Shown here: positions 47,066 through 55,555 of the stretch, in pieces
Position numbering within the stretch: position 1 is the stretch's first letter
Layout: the number at the start of each line of letters is the position of its first letter
Assembly: GCF_025947365.1 (NCBI RefSeq)
Contig: NZ_CP110012.1
Location: 4,030,001 to 4,094,000 of the forward strand
DNA from: Flavobacterium sp. N502540
GTDB lineage: Bacteria; Bacteroidota; Bacteroidia; Flavobacteriales; Flavobacteriaceae
Reading direction: 5' to 3'
Length of the DNA stretch: 64,000 nt
The notes under the pieces: generated by a model
What the model was told of the DNA's origin: nothing
Database searches by the model: none
The model's input: only the letters and a program-made list of their open reading frames with translations
Position numbers and translations under genes: made by a program

Positions 47066-47986
47066 TTACTTGAAAGAATTCTCTATATAATCTATAATTT
47101 CTTTTCTGTCTGTCGCGTAATCAAACCATTTAGTAGCTTCGTTTCGTTTGAACCAGGTAAGTTGTCTTTTTGAGAAACGTCTGGTATTTTTCTTGATTTC
47201 TTCGATGGCAAATGGCAACGGGAATTCTCCGTCAAAATAACTAAATAATTCGCGATACCCGACTGTTTGAAGCGCATTTAACGTTTTGTTGGGATACAAA
47301 GCTTTGGCTTCTTCCAGTAAACCGCCATTCATCATCAGATCTACGCGTTGATTGATACGGTTGTAAATTACAGCTCTGTCGGCTTCTAAACCTATTGAAA
47401 TCGGAATAAAGTTTCGATTGTTTTTCTTCTGATTTAAGAAAGAAGAGTAGGGTTTCTGAGTCCCAATACAAACCTCTGTAAAACGCATCATTCTTTGCGG
47501 ATTTTGGAGTGTTTGCGGGTTTTCTACAGTGAGTTTTTGATAATAAGCAGGATCCAGTTTTTGTAATTGCTCCTGTAGATAAATGATTCCTAGTTTTTCG
47601 TAGTTTGCGTTTATGTCAGAACGTATCTCAGGATCGATTTCCGGAAATTCATCGAATCCTTTTAAAATGGCATCAACATACAATCCTGAACCGCCAATTA
47701 ATATAGCGAAATCATTTTTTGAGAATAATTCTTCTAACTTTAAAAGCGCCTCTTTTTCGTAGTCACCAACAGTATAATTTTCGAAAATAGATTTATTCTG
47801 TATAAAATGATGTGTCGCTGATTGTAATTCTTCCTGATTTGGAACTGCGGTACCAATTGTCATTTCTTTAAAAAACTGACGACTGTCGCAGGAGATTATC
47901 TCACAATTAAAATGTTGTGCCAGAGCAATGCTTAAAGCTGTTTTGCCTATTGCTGTTGGTCCGACGATGGTAATTAGATATTTCAT
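47066..47986 (-). CDS. miaA: tRNA dimethylallyltransferase
   Basis: MiaA adds dimethylallyl to A37 of tRNAs that read UNN codons. The 306-residue protein has the P-loop VGPTAIGKTALS, the conserved ISCDSRQFFKEMTIGTAVP, the GGSGLYVDAI motif, the ALQTVGYRELFSYFDGE motif and the RFSKRQLTWFKRN signature. Length is standard. Confidence 0.95.
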   Translation of the reverse strand: MKYLITIVGPTAIGKTALSIALAQHFNCEIISCDSRQFFKEMTIGTAVPNQEELQSATHHFIQNKSIFENYTVGDYEKEALLKLEELFSKNDFAILIGGSGLYVDAILKGFDEFPEIDPEIRSDINANYEKLGIIYLQEQLQKLDPAYYQKLTVENPQTLQNPQRMMRFTEVCIGTQKPYSSFLNQKKNNRNFIPISIGLEADRAVIYNRINQRVDLMMNGGLLEEAKALYPNKTLNALQTVGYRELFSYFDGEFPLPFAIEEIKKNTRRFSKRQLTWFKRNEATKWFDYATDRKEIIDYIENSFK

Positions 47987-48070
47987 ATTTTTTTAGTCTT
48001 AACGGTAGTAAAACCTTAGACTTGTTTGGTTTAACTTTTAATAAAATGGGGTGGAGAAATTTTCGTTGAA

Positions 48071-48910
48071 TTAATTGTTCGGTAATTTCGTCCCACATTC
48101 AAAGCAATATTGCGCATGATCAAAATGTACCTGTGCCTTGCAATTTTTGCATGTTTTTTTGCTGCTTACGACACTGTTTTTTAGACTGCTTTTTGCAAAT
48201 TCTGCGGTTACAATTCCAGTAGGAACAGCTATAATTCCGTAACCTAAAATCATAACAAAAGCAGCAATGAATTGTCCGAGAGGAGTTTGTGGAGAAATAT
48301 CGCCGTAACCTACAGTGGTTAAAGTAACAATCGTCCAGTAAATACTCATTGGAATACTTGTAAAGCCGGATTCTTTACCTTCGACCAGATACATAATCGA
48401 ACCGATTATAATGGTGCTGATCAATACGAAGTAAATAAAAACAAGAATTTTCTCTTTGCTGGCTTCGATGGCTTCCCGAAGTTGAATAGACTGATGTGAA
48501 ATTTGCGGAATATGCAGGATTTTAAACAATCGAAAGAAACGTAAGGCTCTTATTATGGAAAGGACACTTGCTCCGGGGAAAAATATCGATAAATACATTG
48601 GCAGAACTGCCATTAAATCAATAATTCCGTAGAAACTAAAAACATATCGGATTGGTTTTTGAATCGAAATTATTCGAAGTACATATTCAATGGTGAAAAA
48701 TACGGTGATAATCCATTCGCAGATAATAAGCTGAGTATGATATTTCTGATTGATTCCCTGAACGGTTTCCATCATAATCAAAATAACACTTAGTAAGATC
48801 AATCCAAGCAGAACCAAATCAAACATTTTCCCCAAAAACGTATCTGTCCCGTAGAGGATGATTTTGACTTTTTCCCGGAAGATTTCGTATTTTGATTTTA
48901 TTTTTTTCAT
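48071..48910 (-). CDS. Voltage-gated-type potassium channel with C-terminal zinc ribbon
   Basis: This 279-residue protein has six transmembrane segments, an Arg-bearing S4 (IIRALRFFRLFKILHI) and the K+ selectivity filter TVGYGD. The C-terminal cytosolic tail is a small zinc ribbon (CKNC and CFEC pairs), an unusual end for this family. I prefer the ATG at 48910 to a GTG two codons upstream. It probably conducts K+ at the inner membrane; the zinc ribbon might mediate assembly or gating (inference). Confidence 0.88.
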   Translation of the reverse strand: MKKIKSKYEIFREKVKIILYGTDTFLGKMFDLVLLGLILLSVILIMMETVQGINQKYHTQLIICEWIITVFFTIEYVLRIISIQKPIRYVFSFYGIIDLMAVLPMYLSIFFPGASVLSIIRALRFFRLFKILHIPQISHQSIQLREAIEASKEKILVFIYFVLISTIIIGSIMYLVEGKESGFTSIPMSIYWTIVTLTTVGYGDISPQTPLGQFIAAFVMILGYGIIAVPTGIVTAEFAKSSLKNSVVSSKKTCKNCKAQVHFDHAQYCFECGTKLPNN

Positions 48911-48940
48911 CCTCACGAAGATAAGGAAAGTTTTACAGTG

Positions 48941-50302
48941 TTAAAAATGAAGAACCTTTATTGATTTACTCTTTCGGAGGTAACTTTGAATAATGTTTTT
49001 CACATCGCGATTATGCTGCATCGGAATTAAAATATTCTTTAGAATCTCGATGTTTGTAATCTGATAATTTAGATCGTAAAAGGCATATCCTTTATAAAGA
49101 CCATTTTCAATTAAAATGGCACTTCTTTCGTTAACATTTCGGCCTCTGTCCAGCAAAATCATGCTTTTATTTTCGAAACTGTTTTCCGCGATAAATTGTT
49201 GTACACGGGCATTGTAAACTTCAGGTGTTACTTCTTCAATACAAGCACCATCACATTCTTTGATTTTATATTGAAAACACTCTTTTTTGGTTTGATAAAG
49301 TCCTGTTAACTTTTGGCATAAATGGTATTTTGAGGTGAATCTAAATAGCGCATTTTTGCCTTCCTGCAAAGTAGCAAATGAGGTAATTTCTTTTTTACGA
49401 CCGTCTGCTTTTTCAAGCTTTAAATTGATATAACTATTAGTGTCTTTCTCTGCATATAATGCATAGTGAAAGTTAGTTTTTCGTTGAGAACGATTGTATT
49501 TAGGACGATTTATTTTTATTTCTTCACTTTCTTTTAAGAGCGCAATTAATTCGCTCCCCGTTTCATCATACGTAATGGTAAAAACTTCTGCCTGAATTTT
49601 TTTGCTTTTGGTGGTAATTCCCGTAAAATGTTGATTGACTCTTTTTTTTATGTTTTGGCTCTTTCCAATGTAGATTAGGGTTCCACCTTCATTATAAATG
49701 TAATAAACACCGGTTTTCGCAGGCATTTGTGCCAGAATATCCAGAAATTTTGGAGCAATTCCTTTTTCTACTTCCAGTTTGATAAAATCTTTTACAATGG
49801 TTTTTTCCAGGTCTTTTTCCAGAAGCATTTTAAACAGCTTGGTTGTTGCCATTGCATCTCCGCTGGCACGATGTCTGTCTGCCATTGGAATTCCAAGTGC
49901 TCGTACCAGTTTTCCTAAACTATAGGAAGGTTGATCCGGAATTAATTTTTTGGCAAGTTCAACTGTACAGAGGGTTCTGGCTTCAAAATTGTAGCCCAAA
50001 CGTCTGAATTCTGTGCGTAAAATTCGGTAATCAAAAGAAGCGTTGTGTGCTACAATTATACAATCTGTAGTGATTTCTATAATTCGTTTAGCAACTTCAA
50101 AAAACTTAGGAGCAGAGCGCAACATAGCATTATTGATTCCGGTTAATTTCACCACGAAGGGCTGAATCGGAATTTCAGGATTGACAAGGCTAATAAATTG
50201 GTCAATTACCTCGTGGCCATCAAATTTGTAAATGGCTATTTCGGTAATTCCTTCTTCATTAAACTGGCCTCCAGTGGTTTCTATGTCTAGTATTGCGTAC
50301 AT
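48941..50302 (-). CDS. DEDDh exonuclease fused to a GIY-YIG endonuclease domain
   Basis: This 453-residue two-nuclease fusion has an N-terminal DnaQ-like 3'-5' exonuclease (MYAILDIETTGG, HNASFDYRIL, HRASGDAMATTKLF). A UvrC/Cho-like GIY-YIG domain starts at about residue 205 (TGVYYIYNEGGTLIYIGKSQ, NIKKRVNQHF), followed by a UvrC-like region with Cys (CFQYKIKECDGAC). I start at 50302 because MYAILDIETTGG is the usual exonuclease opening. It probably acts in DNA repair as an alternative to UvrC incision. Such fusions are known in several phyla. Confidence 0.88.
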   Translation of the reverse strand: MYAILDIETTGGQFNEEGITEIAIYKFDGHEVIDQFISLVNPEIPIQPFVVKLTGINNAMLRSAPKFFEVAKRIIEITTDCIIVAHNASFDYRILRTEFRRLGYNFEARTLCTVELAKKLIPDQPSYSLGKLVRALGIPMADRHRASGDAMATTKLFKMLLEKDLEKTIVKDFIKLEVEKGIAPKFLDILAQMPAKTGVYYIYNEGGTLIYIGKSQNIKKRVNQHFTGITTKSKKIQAEVFTITYDETGSELIALLKESEEIKINRPKYNRSQRKTNFHYALYAEKDTNSYINLKLEKADGRKKEITSFATLQEGKNALFRFTSKYHLCQKLTGLYQTKKECFQYKIKECDGACIEEVTPEVYNARVQQFIAENSFENKSMILLDRGRNVNERSAILIENGLYKGYAFYDLNYQITNIEILKNILIPMQHNRDVKNIIQSYLRKSKSIKVLHF

Positions 50303-50310
50303 TTTCAATG

Positions 50311-50334
50311 TCAATATCAATTTCAAAAATCAAT
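50311..50334. repeat. Left inverted repeat flanking the four-helix-bundle gene
   Basis: TCAATATCAAT followed by TTCAAAAATCAAT. The reverse complement of 50757-50786 is identical except for a 6-nt insertion (GGCAAT). Several further CAATnn-type motifs continue to 50400. Confidence 0.55.
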
Positions 50335-50400
50335 GTCAATGCTAAAAATCAATATTAAAAATTGAAATTTGCAATTGCTATTGTAATTGTCATTGAAAAA

Positions 50401-50748
50401 TTATCTTTTATTTATTATCATTTTTGATGAAATTGCTATAAGTTGTTCAACTTCAATTAGAAGTTTGTCTCTTTTGTCATTATCACCTTCTTTTATATAA
50501 TCTAAAATTTTTAGCGAATTTCTGGATTCCTTCAATTCTTTTACAACTAAAGAAAGTTTAAAAATAAAATCTTTGTTTGTTATTGTACCTTGTGCTTCTC
50601 CAAAATTTAAAGAAGCACTTCCGGATGATCTAATCAATTGATTTTTGTAATATTCATTTTCGAATAACTTCTCTAATTGTCTTGTAAAGAAAATACATTC
50701 TCCGGCAAAACGAACTAATCGATCCTCAAAATTGAATATTTTTTCCAT
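50401..50748 (-). CDS. Four-helix-bundle protein (23S rRNA intervening-sequence protein family)
   Basis: This 115-residue all-helical protein has the family pattern: FEDRLVRFAGECIFFTRQL, NQLIRSSGSASLNFGEAQ, FIFKLSLVVKELKESRNSL and LIAISSKMI. Members were first found as ORFs in intervening sequences of 23S rRNA and also occur scattered in Bacteroidota genomes; their function is not established. Here it lies between inverted repeats and between two unrelated genes, as if inserted. There is no signal peptide. Confidence 0.85.
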   Translation of the reverse strand: MEKIFNFEDRLVRFAGECIFFTRQLEKLFENEYYKNQLIRSSGSASLNFGEAQGTITNKDFIFKLSLVVKELKESRNSLKILDYIKEGDNDKRDKLLIEVEQLIAISSKMIINKR

Positions 50749-50756
50749 TTATATAA

Positions 50757-50786
50757 ATTGATTTTTGAAATTGCCATTGATATTGA
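50757..50786. repeat. Right inverted repeat flanking the four-helix-bundle gene
   Basis: ATTGATTTTTGAAATTGCC followed by ATTGATATTGA. It is an inverted copy of 50311-50334 with six extra bases. It ends 4 nt before the stop codon of the PLP homeostasis gene. Confidence 0.55.
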
Positions 50787-50790
50787 GAAT

Positions 50791-51450
50791 TTATCTTCCT
50801 CCAAAAATACTGCTTCCAATGCGGACCATTGTGCTACCACATTCAATTGCGAGTTGATAATCTCCGGACATTCCCATAGAGACAGTAGTCAGATTGCAGT
50901 TTTCAGTTTTCAGTTCTTTTATGGAATCAAAAATAGATTTTAAATGTGTAAATTCCTTTTTAATTTGGTTTTGATCTTCTGTAAAAGTTGCCATTCCCAT
51001 TAATCCTAAGACTTTTATGTTTTTCAACTCTATAAAATCAGAGGAAGAGATAAGCGCTTTTAATTCGTTTTCGTCTAACCCAAATTTAGTTTCTTCTTCG
51101 GCAATATGTATTTGGAGCAGGCAATCAATAATTCGATTGTTTTTCAATGCTTGTTTATTGATTTCCTGCAACAATTTTAAGCTGTCAACACCATGAATCA
51201 AACTCACAAAAGGCGCCATAAATTTGACTTTATTGGTTTGTACATGACCAATCATGTGCCATTGAATGTCTTTTGGCATTTGTTCCCATTTTTCAGTCAT
51301 TTCCTGGATTTTATTTTCTCCAAAAATACGCTGACCGGCATCATAAGCCTGCATTAAATCGGAAACCGGTTTTGTTTTAGAAACGGCAACTAAAGTCACA
51401 TTTTCAGGTAAACCTACCTTGATTGTATTTAAATTCGATGCTATCGACAT
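50791..51450 (-). CDS. YggS family pyridoxal phosphate homeostasis protein
   Basis: This 219-residue PLP-binding TIM-barrel protein of the YggS/PROSC family controls free PLP levels. It has the PLP Lys in LVAVSKTKP, then GENKIQEM, WHMIGHVQTNK, VLGLMGMATF, SMGMSGDYQLAIECGSTMVRIG and a final IFGGR. It lies 12 nt after the 3-hydroxyacyl-CoA dehydrogenase gene, likely in one transcript. Confidence 0.94.
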   Translation of the reverse strand: MSIASNLNTIKVGLPENVTLVAVSKTKPVSDLMQAYDAGQRIFGENKIQEMTEKWEQMPKDIQWHMIGHVQTNKVKFMAPFVSLIHGVDSLKLLQEINKQALKNNRIIDCLLQIHIAEEETKFGLDENELKALISSSDFIELKNIKVLGLMGMATFTEDQNQIKKEFTHLKSIFDSIKELKTENCNLTTVSMGMSGDYQLAIECGSTMVRIGSSIFGGR

Positions 51451-51462
51451 GGTATTTCTTTT

Positions 51463-52356
51463 TTAGGAAAGGATAAATTGCTTAGAGATTTTCTCTGCTT
51501 TTTTACTTTCGCTATAATCATAAAAACCTTCACCGGATTTTACTCCTAATTTTCCGGCTCTCACCATATTCACCAATAGCGGGCAAGGGGCGTATTTTGG
51601 ATTTTTGAAACCGTCGTACATTACATTTAAAATAGCAAGACAAACATCAAGACCAATAAAATCAGCTAATTGAAGAGGCCCCATTGGGTGTCCCATTCCT
51701 AGTTTCATTACCGTATCAATTTCGTAAACTCCCGCAACTTTGTTGTATAAGGTTTCGATGGCTTCGTTTAACATCGGCATTAAAATTCGATTGGCCACAA
51801 AACCTGGGTAGTCGTTTACTTCAACAGGAACTTTGCCTAATTTTACCGATAAGTCCATGATGGTTTTGGTAACTTCATCGCTCGTGTTGTATCCGCGGAT
51901 GATTTCGACCAATTTCATAATTGGCACCGGATTCATAAAGTGCATTCCGATAACTCTTTCTGGATGTGCTACGATAGCTCCAATTTGAGTAATAGATATC
52001 GAAGAAGTATTGGTTGCCAGAATGGTGTTGTGTGAACAAGCTTCGTTTAATTGTTTGAAAATATTGAGTTTTAATTCTACATTTTCAGTAGCAGCTTCAA
52101 CTACTAAATCTACACCAACAACGCCGTCTTTAATATCGGTATAGGTAATAATATTGGTGATGGTCTTAGTAACTTCTTCCTGAGTGATAGTTCCTTTAGA
52201 AAGCATTCGGTCTAAATTGGCAGCAATAGTTGCCATTCCTTTGTCTAATGATTTTTCAGAAACATCAATTAGTTTTACCACAAAACCACTTTGTGCAAAT
52301 GTATGAGCAATTCCGTTACCCATTGTTCCTGCACCAATTACAGCTATAGTTTTCAT
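51463..52356 (-). CDS. 3-hydroxybutyryl-CoA (3-hydroxyacyl-CoA) dehydrogenase
   Basis: This 297-residue NAD-dependent enzyme of fatty-acid/butyrate metabolism has the Rossmann motif IGAGTMGNGIAHTFAQ. The catalytic His lies in VIGMHFMNPVPIMKLVEII, followed by DYPGFVANRILMPMLNEA, the C-terminal domain motif GMGHPMGPLQLADFIGLDV and a GEGFYDY end. Length is standard for the single-domain enzyme (HbdA/PaaH type). Confidence 0.93.
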   Translation of the reverse strand: MKTIAVIGAGTMGNGIAHTFAQSGFVVKLIDVSEKSLDKGMATIAANLDRMLSKGTITQEEVTKTITNIITYTDIKDGVVGVDLVVEAATENVELKLNIFKQLNEACSHNTILATNTSSISITQIGAIVAHPERVIGMHFMNPVPIMKLVEIIRGYNTSDEVTKTIMDLSVKLGKVPVEVNDYPGFVANRILMPMLNEAIETLYNKVAGVYEIDTVMKLGMGHPMGPLQLADFIGLDVCLAILNVMYDGFKNPKYAPCPLLVNMVRAGKLGVKSGEGFYDYSESKKAEKISKQFILS

Positions 52357-52382
52357 TTAATTTTGATATTATATTTATGATT

Positions 52383-52424
52383 TTAGCCACGAGTTCACAA
52401 ATTAATTCATGAACTCGTGGCTAA
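52383..52424. repeat. Long perfect inverted repeat between the dehydrogenase and oxidoreductase genes
   Basis: Perfect 15-bp arms, TTAGCCACGAGTTCA (52383-52397) and TGAACTCGTGGCTAA (52410-52424), with a 12-nt loop. On the minus strand it follows the oxidoreductase gene but lacks a T run, while a T-rich run follows on the plus strand. It may be a terminator or a dispersed palindromic repeat. Confidence 0.7.
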
Positions 52425-52446
52425 TTTATTTTTTAAAACTTCCAAT

Positions 52447-53412
52447 TTATTTATCGAAACAATCAATTATCTGATAAGCCACTCTCAATGCATCTGTTGC
52501 CTGCTCCAGAGTTACAACGGGTGTTGTATCTGTTTTTATAGCATTGGCAAATGATTCCAGCTCATCTAAAATTGCATTATTTTGTTCTACATCAGGATTT
52601 GTAAAATAAATTTGTTTTTTTACACCTTCTGCATTTTGTAGAATCATATCAAAATCGCCGGGAATTTCCGGAGCGTCTTTCATTCGAACCACTTCACATT
52701 TTTTCTCCAAAAAATCTACAGAAATGTAGGCATCTTTTTGAAAAAATCGTGTTTTACGCATGTTTTTCATCGAAATTCTGCTTGCGGTTAGATTAGCCAC
52801 ACATCCATTTTCAAATTCGATTCGGGCATTGGCAATGTCCGGTGTTTCACTAATTACTGAAACACCGCTTGCATTGATGTTTTTTACTCTTGAGTTTACA
52901 ACACTCAAAATAGCATCAATATCGTGAATCATTAAATCCAAAACAACAGGAACATCTGTACCACGAGGATTGAACTCGGCCAGACGATGGGTTTCTATAA
53001 ACATTGGATTTTCAATCATGTTTTTTGTAGCAATAAACGCAGGGTTAAAGCGTTCAACATGACCTACCTGACCTTTTACATTGTGTTCTGCTGCCAAAGC
53101 AATGATTTCTTCTGCTTCTTCAACAGTATTAGCAATTGGCTTTTCTATAAAGATATGTTTTCCTGATTTGATGGCTACCTTAGCACATTTGTAATGTGAA
53201 AGAGTTGGAGTCACAATGTCGATAACATCCACAGCGTGAATTAATTTTGCAATTGTGTTGAAGTTTTTATAGCCAAACTCTTTTGAGATTCTTTCGGCAT
53301 TTTCCTGATTTTCGTCGTAAAATCCAACTAATTCGTATTGGTCAGATTGTTGTAATAAGCGTAAATGTATTTTACCAAGATGACCAGCACCTAAAACTCC
53401 TACTTTTAACAT
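52447..53412 (-). CDS. Gfo/Idh/MocA family oxidoreductase
   Basis: This 321-residue NAD(P)-dependent dehydrogenase-like protein has the Rossmann motif VGVLGAGHLGKIHLRLL, the family EKP motif (GKHIFIEKPIANTVEEAE), VGHVERFNPAF and VVLDLMIHDIDAILSVV. The LMIHDID motif is the usual catalytic His region. The substrate cannot be read from the sequence. It appears monocistronic. Confidence 0.9.
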   Translation of the reverse strand: MLKVGVLGAGHLGKIHLRLLQQSDQYELVGFYDENQENAERISKEFGYKNFNTIAKLIHAVDVIDIVTPTLSHYKCAKVAIKSGKHIFIEKPIANTVEEAEEIIALAAEHNVKGQVGHVERFNPAFIATKNMIENPMFIETHRLAEFNPRGTDVPVVLDLMIHDIDAILSVVNSRVKNINASGVSVISETPDIANARIEFENGCVANLTASRISMKNMRKTRFFQKDAYISVDFLEKKCEVVRMKDAPEIPGDFDMILQNAEGVKKQIYFTNPDVEQNNAILDELESFANAIKTDTTPVVTLEQATDALRVAYQIIDCFDK

Positions 53413-53506
53413 GAGAATGTATTTTAAACAAAAATATAATTTATTTGTTGAAAGTAAAAGTTTAGTTATGACAAAGTCGAAATTATTTGAACAATTTTAA
53501 ATGTAT

Positions 53507-54229
53507 TTACATACTTAACTTCTCTTTAAAGTTATTGGTTTGTCTTCGAGATATTTCTACTTTTACTTCTTTTGGAAGCTGTACAAGCAGATTGCCACTA
53601 AACCAAGGGTCTATTTTGAGTATATATTGTATATTGATAATTTGGTTTCGGTTGGCCCGGAAGAAATAATCATCAGGAAGTTTCTCTTCAATATGGTTTA
53701 ATGATTTATTAAGTATAGCTTTTTCATTCTGAAAGAATATTTTGGTATAATTGCCATCTACTTCAAACAGAAAGATATCGGCAATTTTTACAAGCCAGCA
53801 TTTTTCGCCATCGCGAATAAAAATCTGATTGTTTAGCGTCAGTTTCTTATTGTTTTTTTCTTCTTTTTCAATTAGATTTTGACTTACTTTTTCGATTGAA
53901 TGAGCAAATCTTTTCGGATTTATTGGTTTTAGTAAGTAGTCTAAAGCATTGTATTCGAAAGATTTAATTGCGTACTCGTCAAACGCTGTTGTAAAAATCG
54001 TAATAGGAACTTTGTCGAGCATTTCCAACAATTCAAAACCATCTTTTTCGGGCATATTGATATCGAGAAAAAGTAAATCCGGCTGCGTTTCTTCTATTAG
54101 TTTAAAGCCTGAATCTACATTTTCGGCTTCTCCGATAATTTCAATTTCCGGATGATTCTTAATTAATTCTTTAAGCTCATTTCTGGCCAGACGGGAATCT
54201 TCAACAATTACAGTTTTTATTTTTTTCAT
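53507..54229 (-). CDS. LytTR-family response regulator, paired with LytS-type kinase
   Basis: This 240-residue regulator has a receiver domain (TVIVEDSRLARNEL, phospho-acceptor Asp in LLFLDINMPEKDG, Lys in DYLLKPINP) and a C-terminal LytTR DNA-binding domain (IFLFEVDGNYTKIFF, FFRANRNQIINIQYI, VEISRRQTNNFKEKL). I start at ATG 54229, just after the stop of the kinase gene; an in-frame TTG two codons upstream is less likely. Confidence 0.92.
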   Translation of the reverse strand: MKKIKTVIVEDSRLARNELKELIKNHPEIEIIGEAENVDSGFKLIEETQPDLLFLDINMPEKDGFELLEMLDKVPITIFTTAFDEYAIKSFEYNALDYLLKPINPKRFAHSIEKVSQNLIEKEEKNNKKLTLNNQIFIRDGEKCWLVKIADIFLFEVDGNYTKIFFQNEKAILNKSLNHIEEKLPDDYFFRANRNQIINIQYILKIDPWFSGNLLVQLPKEVKVEISRRQTNNFKEKLSM

Positions 54230-54231
54230 AC

Positions 54232-55305
54232 TCAAAGTATTGGAATAATTATTTTTGCAATTACTGTATTTTTTATTTCCTCCAATTTAAAACTGGCTTT
54301 TTCGCCATAGATTAAATGTAACCTTTTCTCGATATTTTTGATACCTAATTGTGTAGAATCTTTGTCAATGGTAAGTATTCCTGTATTTACAACCAGAATA
54401 GTCAAATTGTTATGTTTTAGTGTGGTTTGTAATGAGATTTGACCTCCGCCTTTTAATTTTGCAATTCCATGTTTAACCGCATTTTCGATCAGCATTTGAA
54501 TGATCATTGGAGGGATTTGCAGTTTTAAAGTGTTTTTATCTATTTGAGAAGTAAAATTCAAACGTTCTTCCATTTGAATTTTTGAAATTTCAATGAAGTT
54601 TTCTACCATCTCAATTTCTTCTTCCAATACAATTGTTGTAATCTCATTTTTGGCGAGCGAATATCGAAGCATTTCGGACAATCGAGTGATCATTTCTCTC
54701 GATTTTTCAGGATTCTCTAAAATTAATCCGCGAATATTATTTAAGCAGTTAAACATAAAATGCGGATTGATTTGCCCTTTTAAAGCATTCAGTTGAGAAT
54801 CTTTTAAAGTATTTTCAATTTCCATTCGATCCATTTTGTTATTCTTGATTTGTGTGGTTGTTTTGTAAATGGTGTATGCAACTATCCAAAGAAAGAAAAG
54901 AAATCCCATCGCAAAAACATTTAAAATATGTTTTCTTACAGATTGAATGGGGTAATCAAAAAGTTGAGGTTTTTCATAGACATAATAAAGCATCAAATAA
55001 TCATATGCCATTAGTGTCACATAATAAAAAAGACCAAATATGAAAATTAAAAAAAACATTTTAATAATTTCCCGGAATTTAAAATCGTCCAGTTTTATGT
55101 GTCGGTCATAAAGATATTTTAAAACTGTACTAAGGAAAGTGAGCAGACAAATATCAAAAAAAGTGTCTAATAGAATTTCCCAGTTTTTATAACCCAATAC
55201 GTGCAATTTTGGAATGAAAGTACGAGGAATAAAAATTATTACTGAACACATAGTCCATACAATGATCTGAACTAAAATGAAAATGCGATTCTTTTCTTGA
55301 AACAT
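54232..55305 (-). CDS. Sensor histidine kinase, LytS/YpdA (His_kinase) family
   Basis: This 357-residue protein has four N-terminal transmembrane segments (about 8-140). The His_kinase domain follows, with the phospho-acceptor His in GQINPHFMFNCLNNIRGLI and a short ATPase domain (MIIQMLIENAVKHGIAKLKGGG, LGIKNIEKRLHLIYG). No periplasmic domain is present, so it may sense a membrane state. It is co-transcribed with its LytTR regulator. Confidence 0.92.
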   Translation of the reverse strand: MFQEKNRIFILVQIIVWTMCSVIIFIPRTFIPKLHVLGYKNWEILLDTFFDICLLTFLSTVLKYLYDRHIKLDDFKFREIIKMFFLIFIFGLFYYVTLMAYDYLMLYYVYEKPQLFDYPIQSVRKHILNVFAMGFLFFLWIVAYTIYKTTTQIKNNKMDRMEIENTLKDSQLNALKGQINPHFMFNCLNNIRGLILENPEKSREMITRLSEMLRYSLAKNEITTIVLEEEIEMVENFIEISKIQMEERLNFTSQIDKNTLKLQIPPMIIQMLIENAVKHGIAKLKGGGQISLQTTLKHNNLTILVVNTGILTIDKDSTQLGIKNIEKRLHLIYGEKASFKLEEIKNTVIAKIIIPIL

Positions 55306-55512
55306 TTTTATAGCTTATTTTACCTTCGGTGGTGTATGATGTCCATAAATCAATCCTGCGATAAAAGTACCTTAAATGAGCAGGTATAAGACAATGACTA
55401 AAGTTACGAGAATTTTTGCTGTTAGTTTGATTAAGATAAAACTTTAAATAAAAAAAAGTTTATCTCTATAGTCAAAGCTATAATTATTTTGACCATAATT
55501 TTAAGTTTTAAA

Positions 55513-55542
55513 AACTTTGGCAATGCCAGCATTGCCAAAGTT
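55513..55542 (-). terminator. Terminator of the prolyl oligopeptidase gene
   Basis: Perfect 13-bp arms, AACTTTGGCAATG and CATTGCCAAAGTT, with a 4-nt loop. On the minus strand it is followed by TTTT. Confidence 0.75.
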
Positions 55543-55555
55543 CCATTTTAAATAA

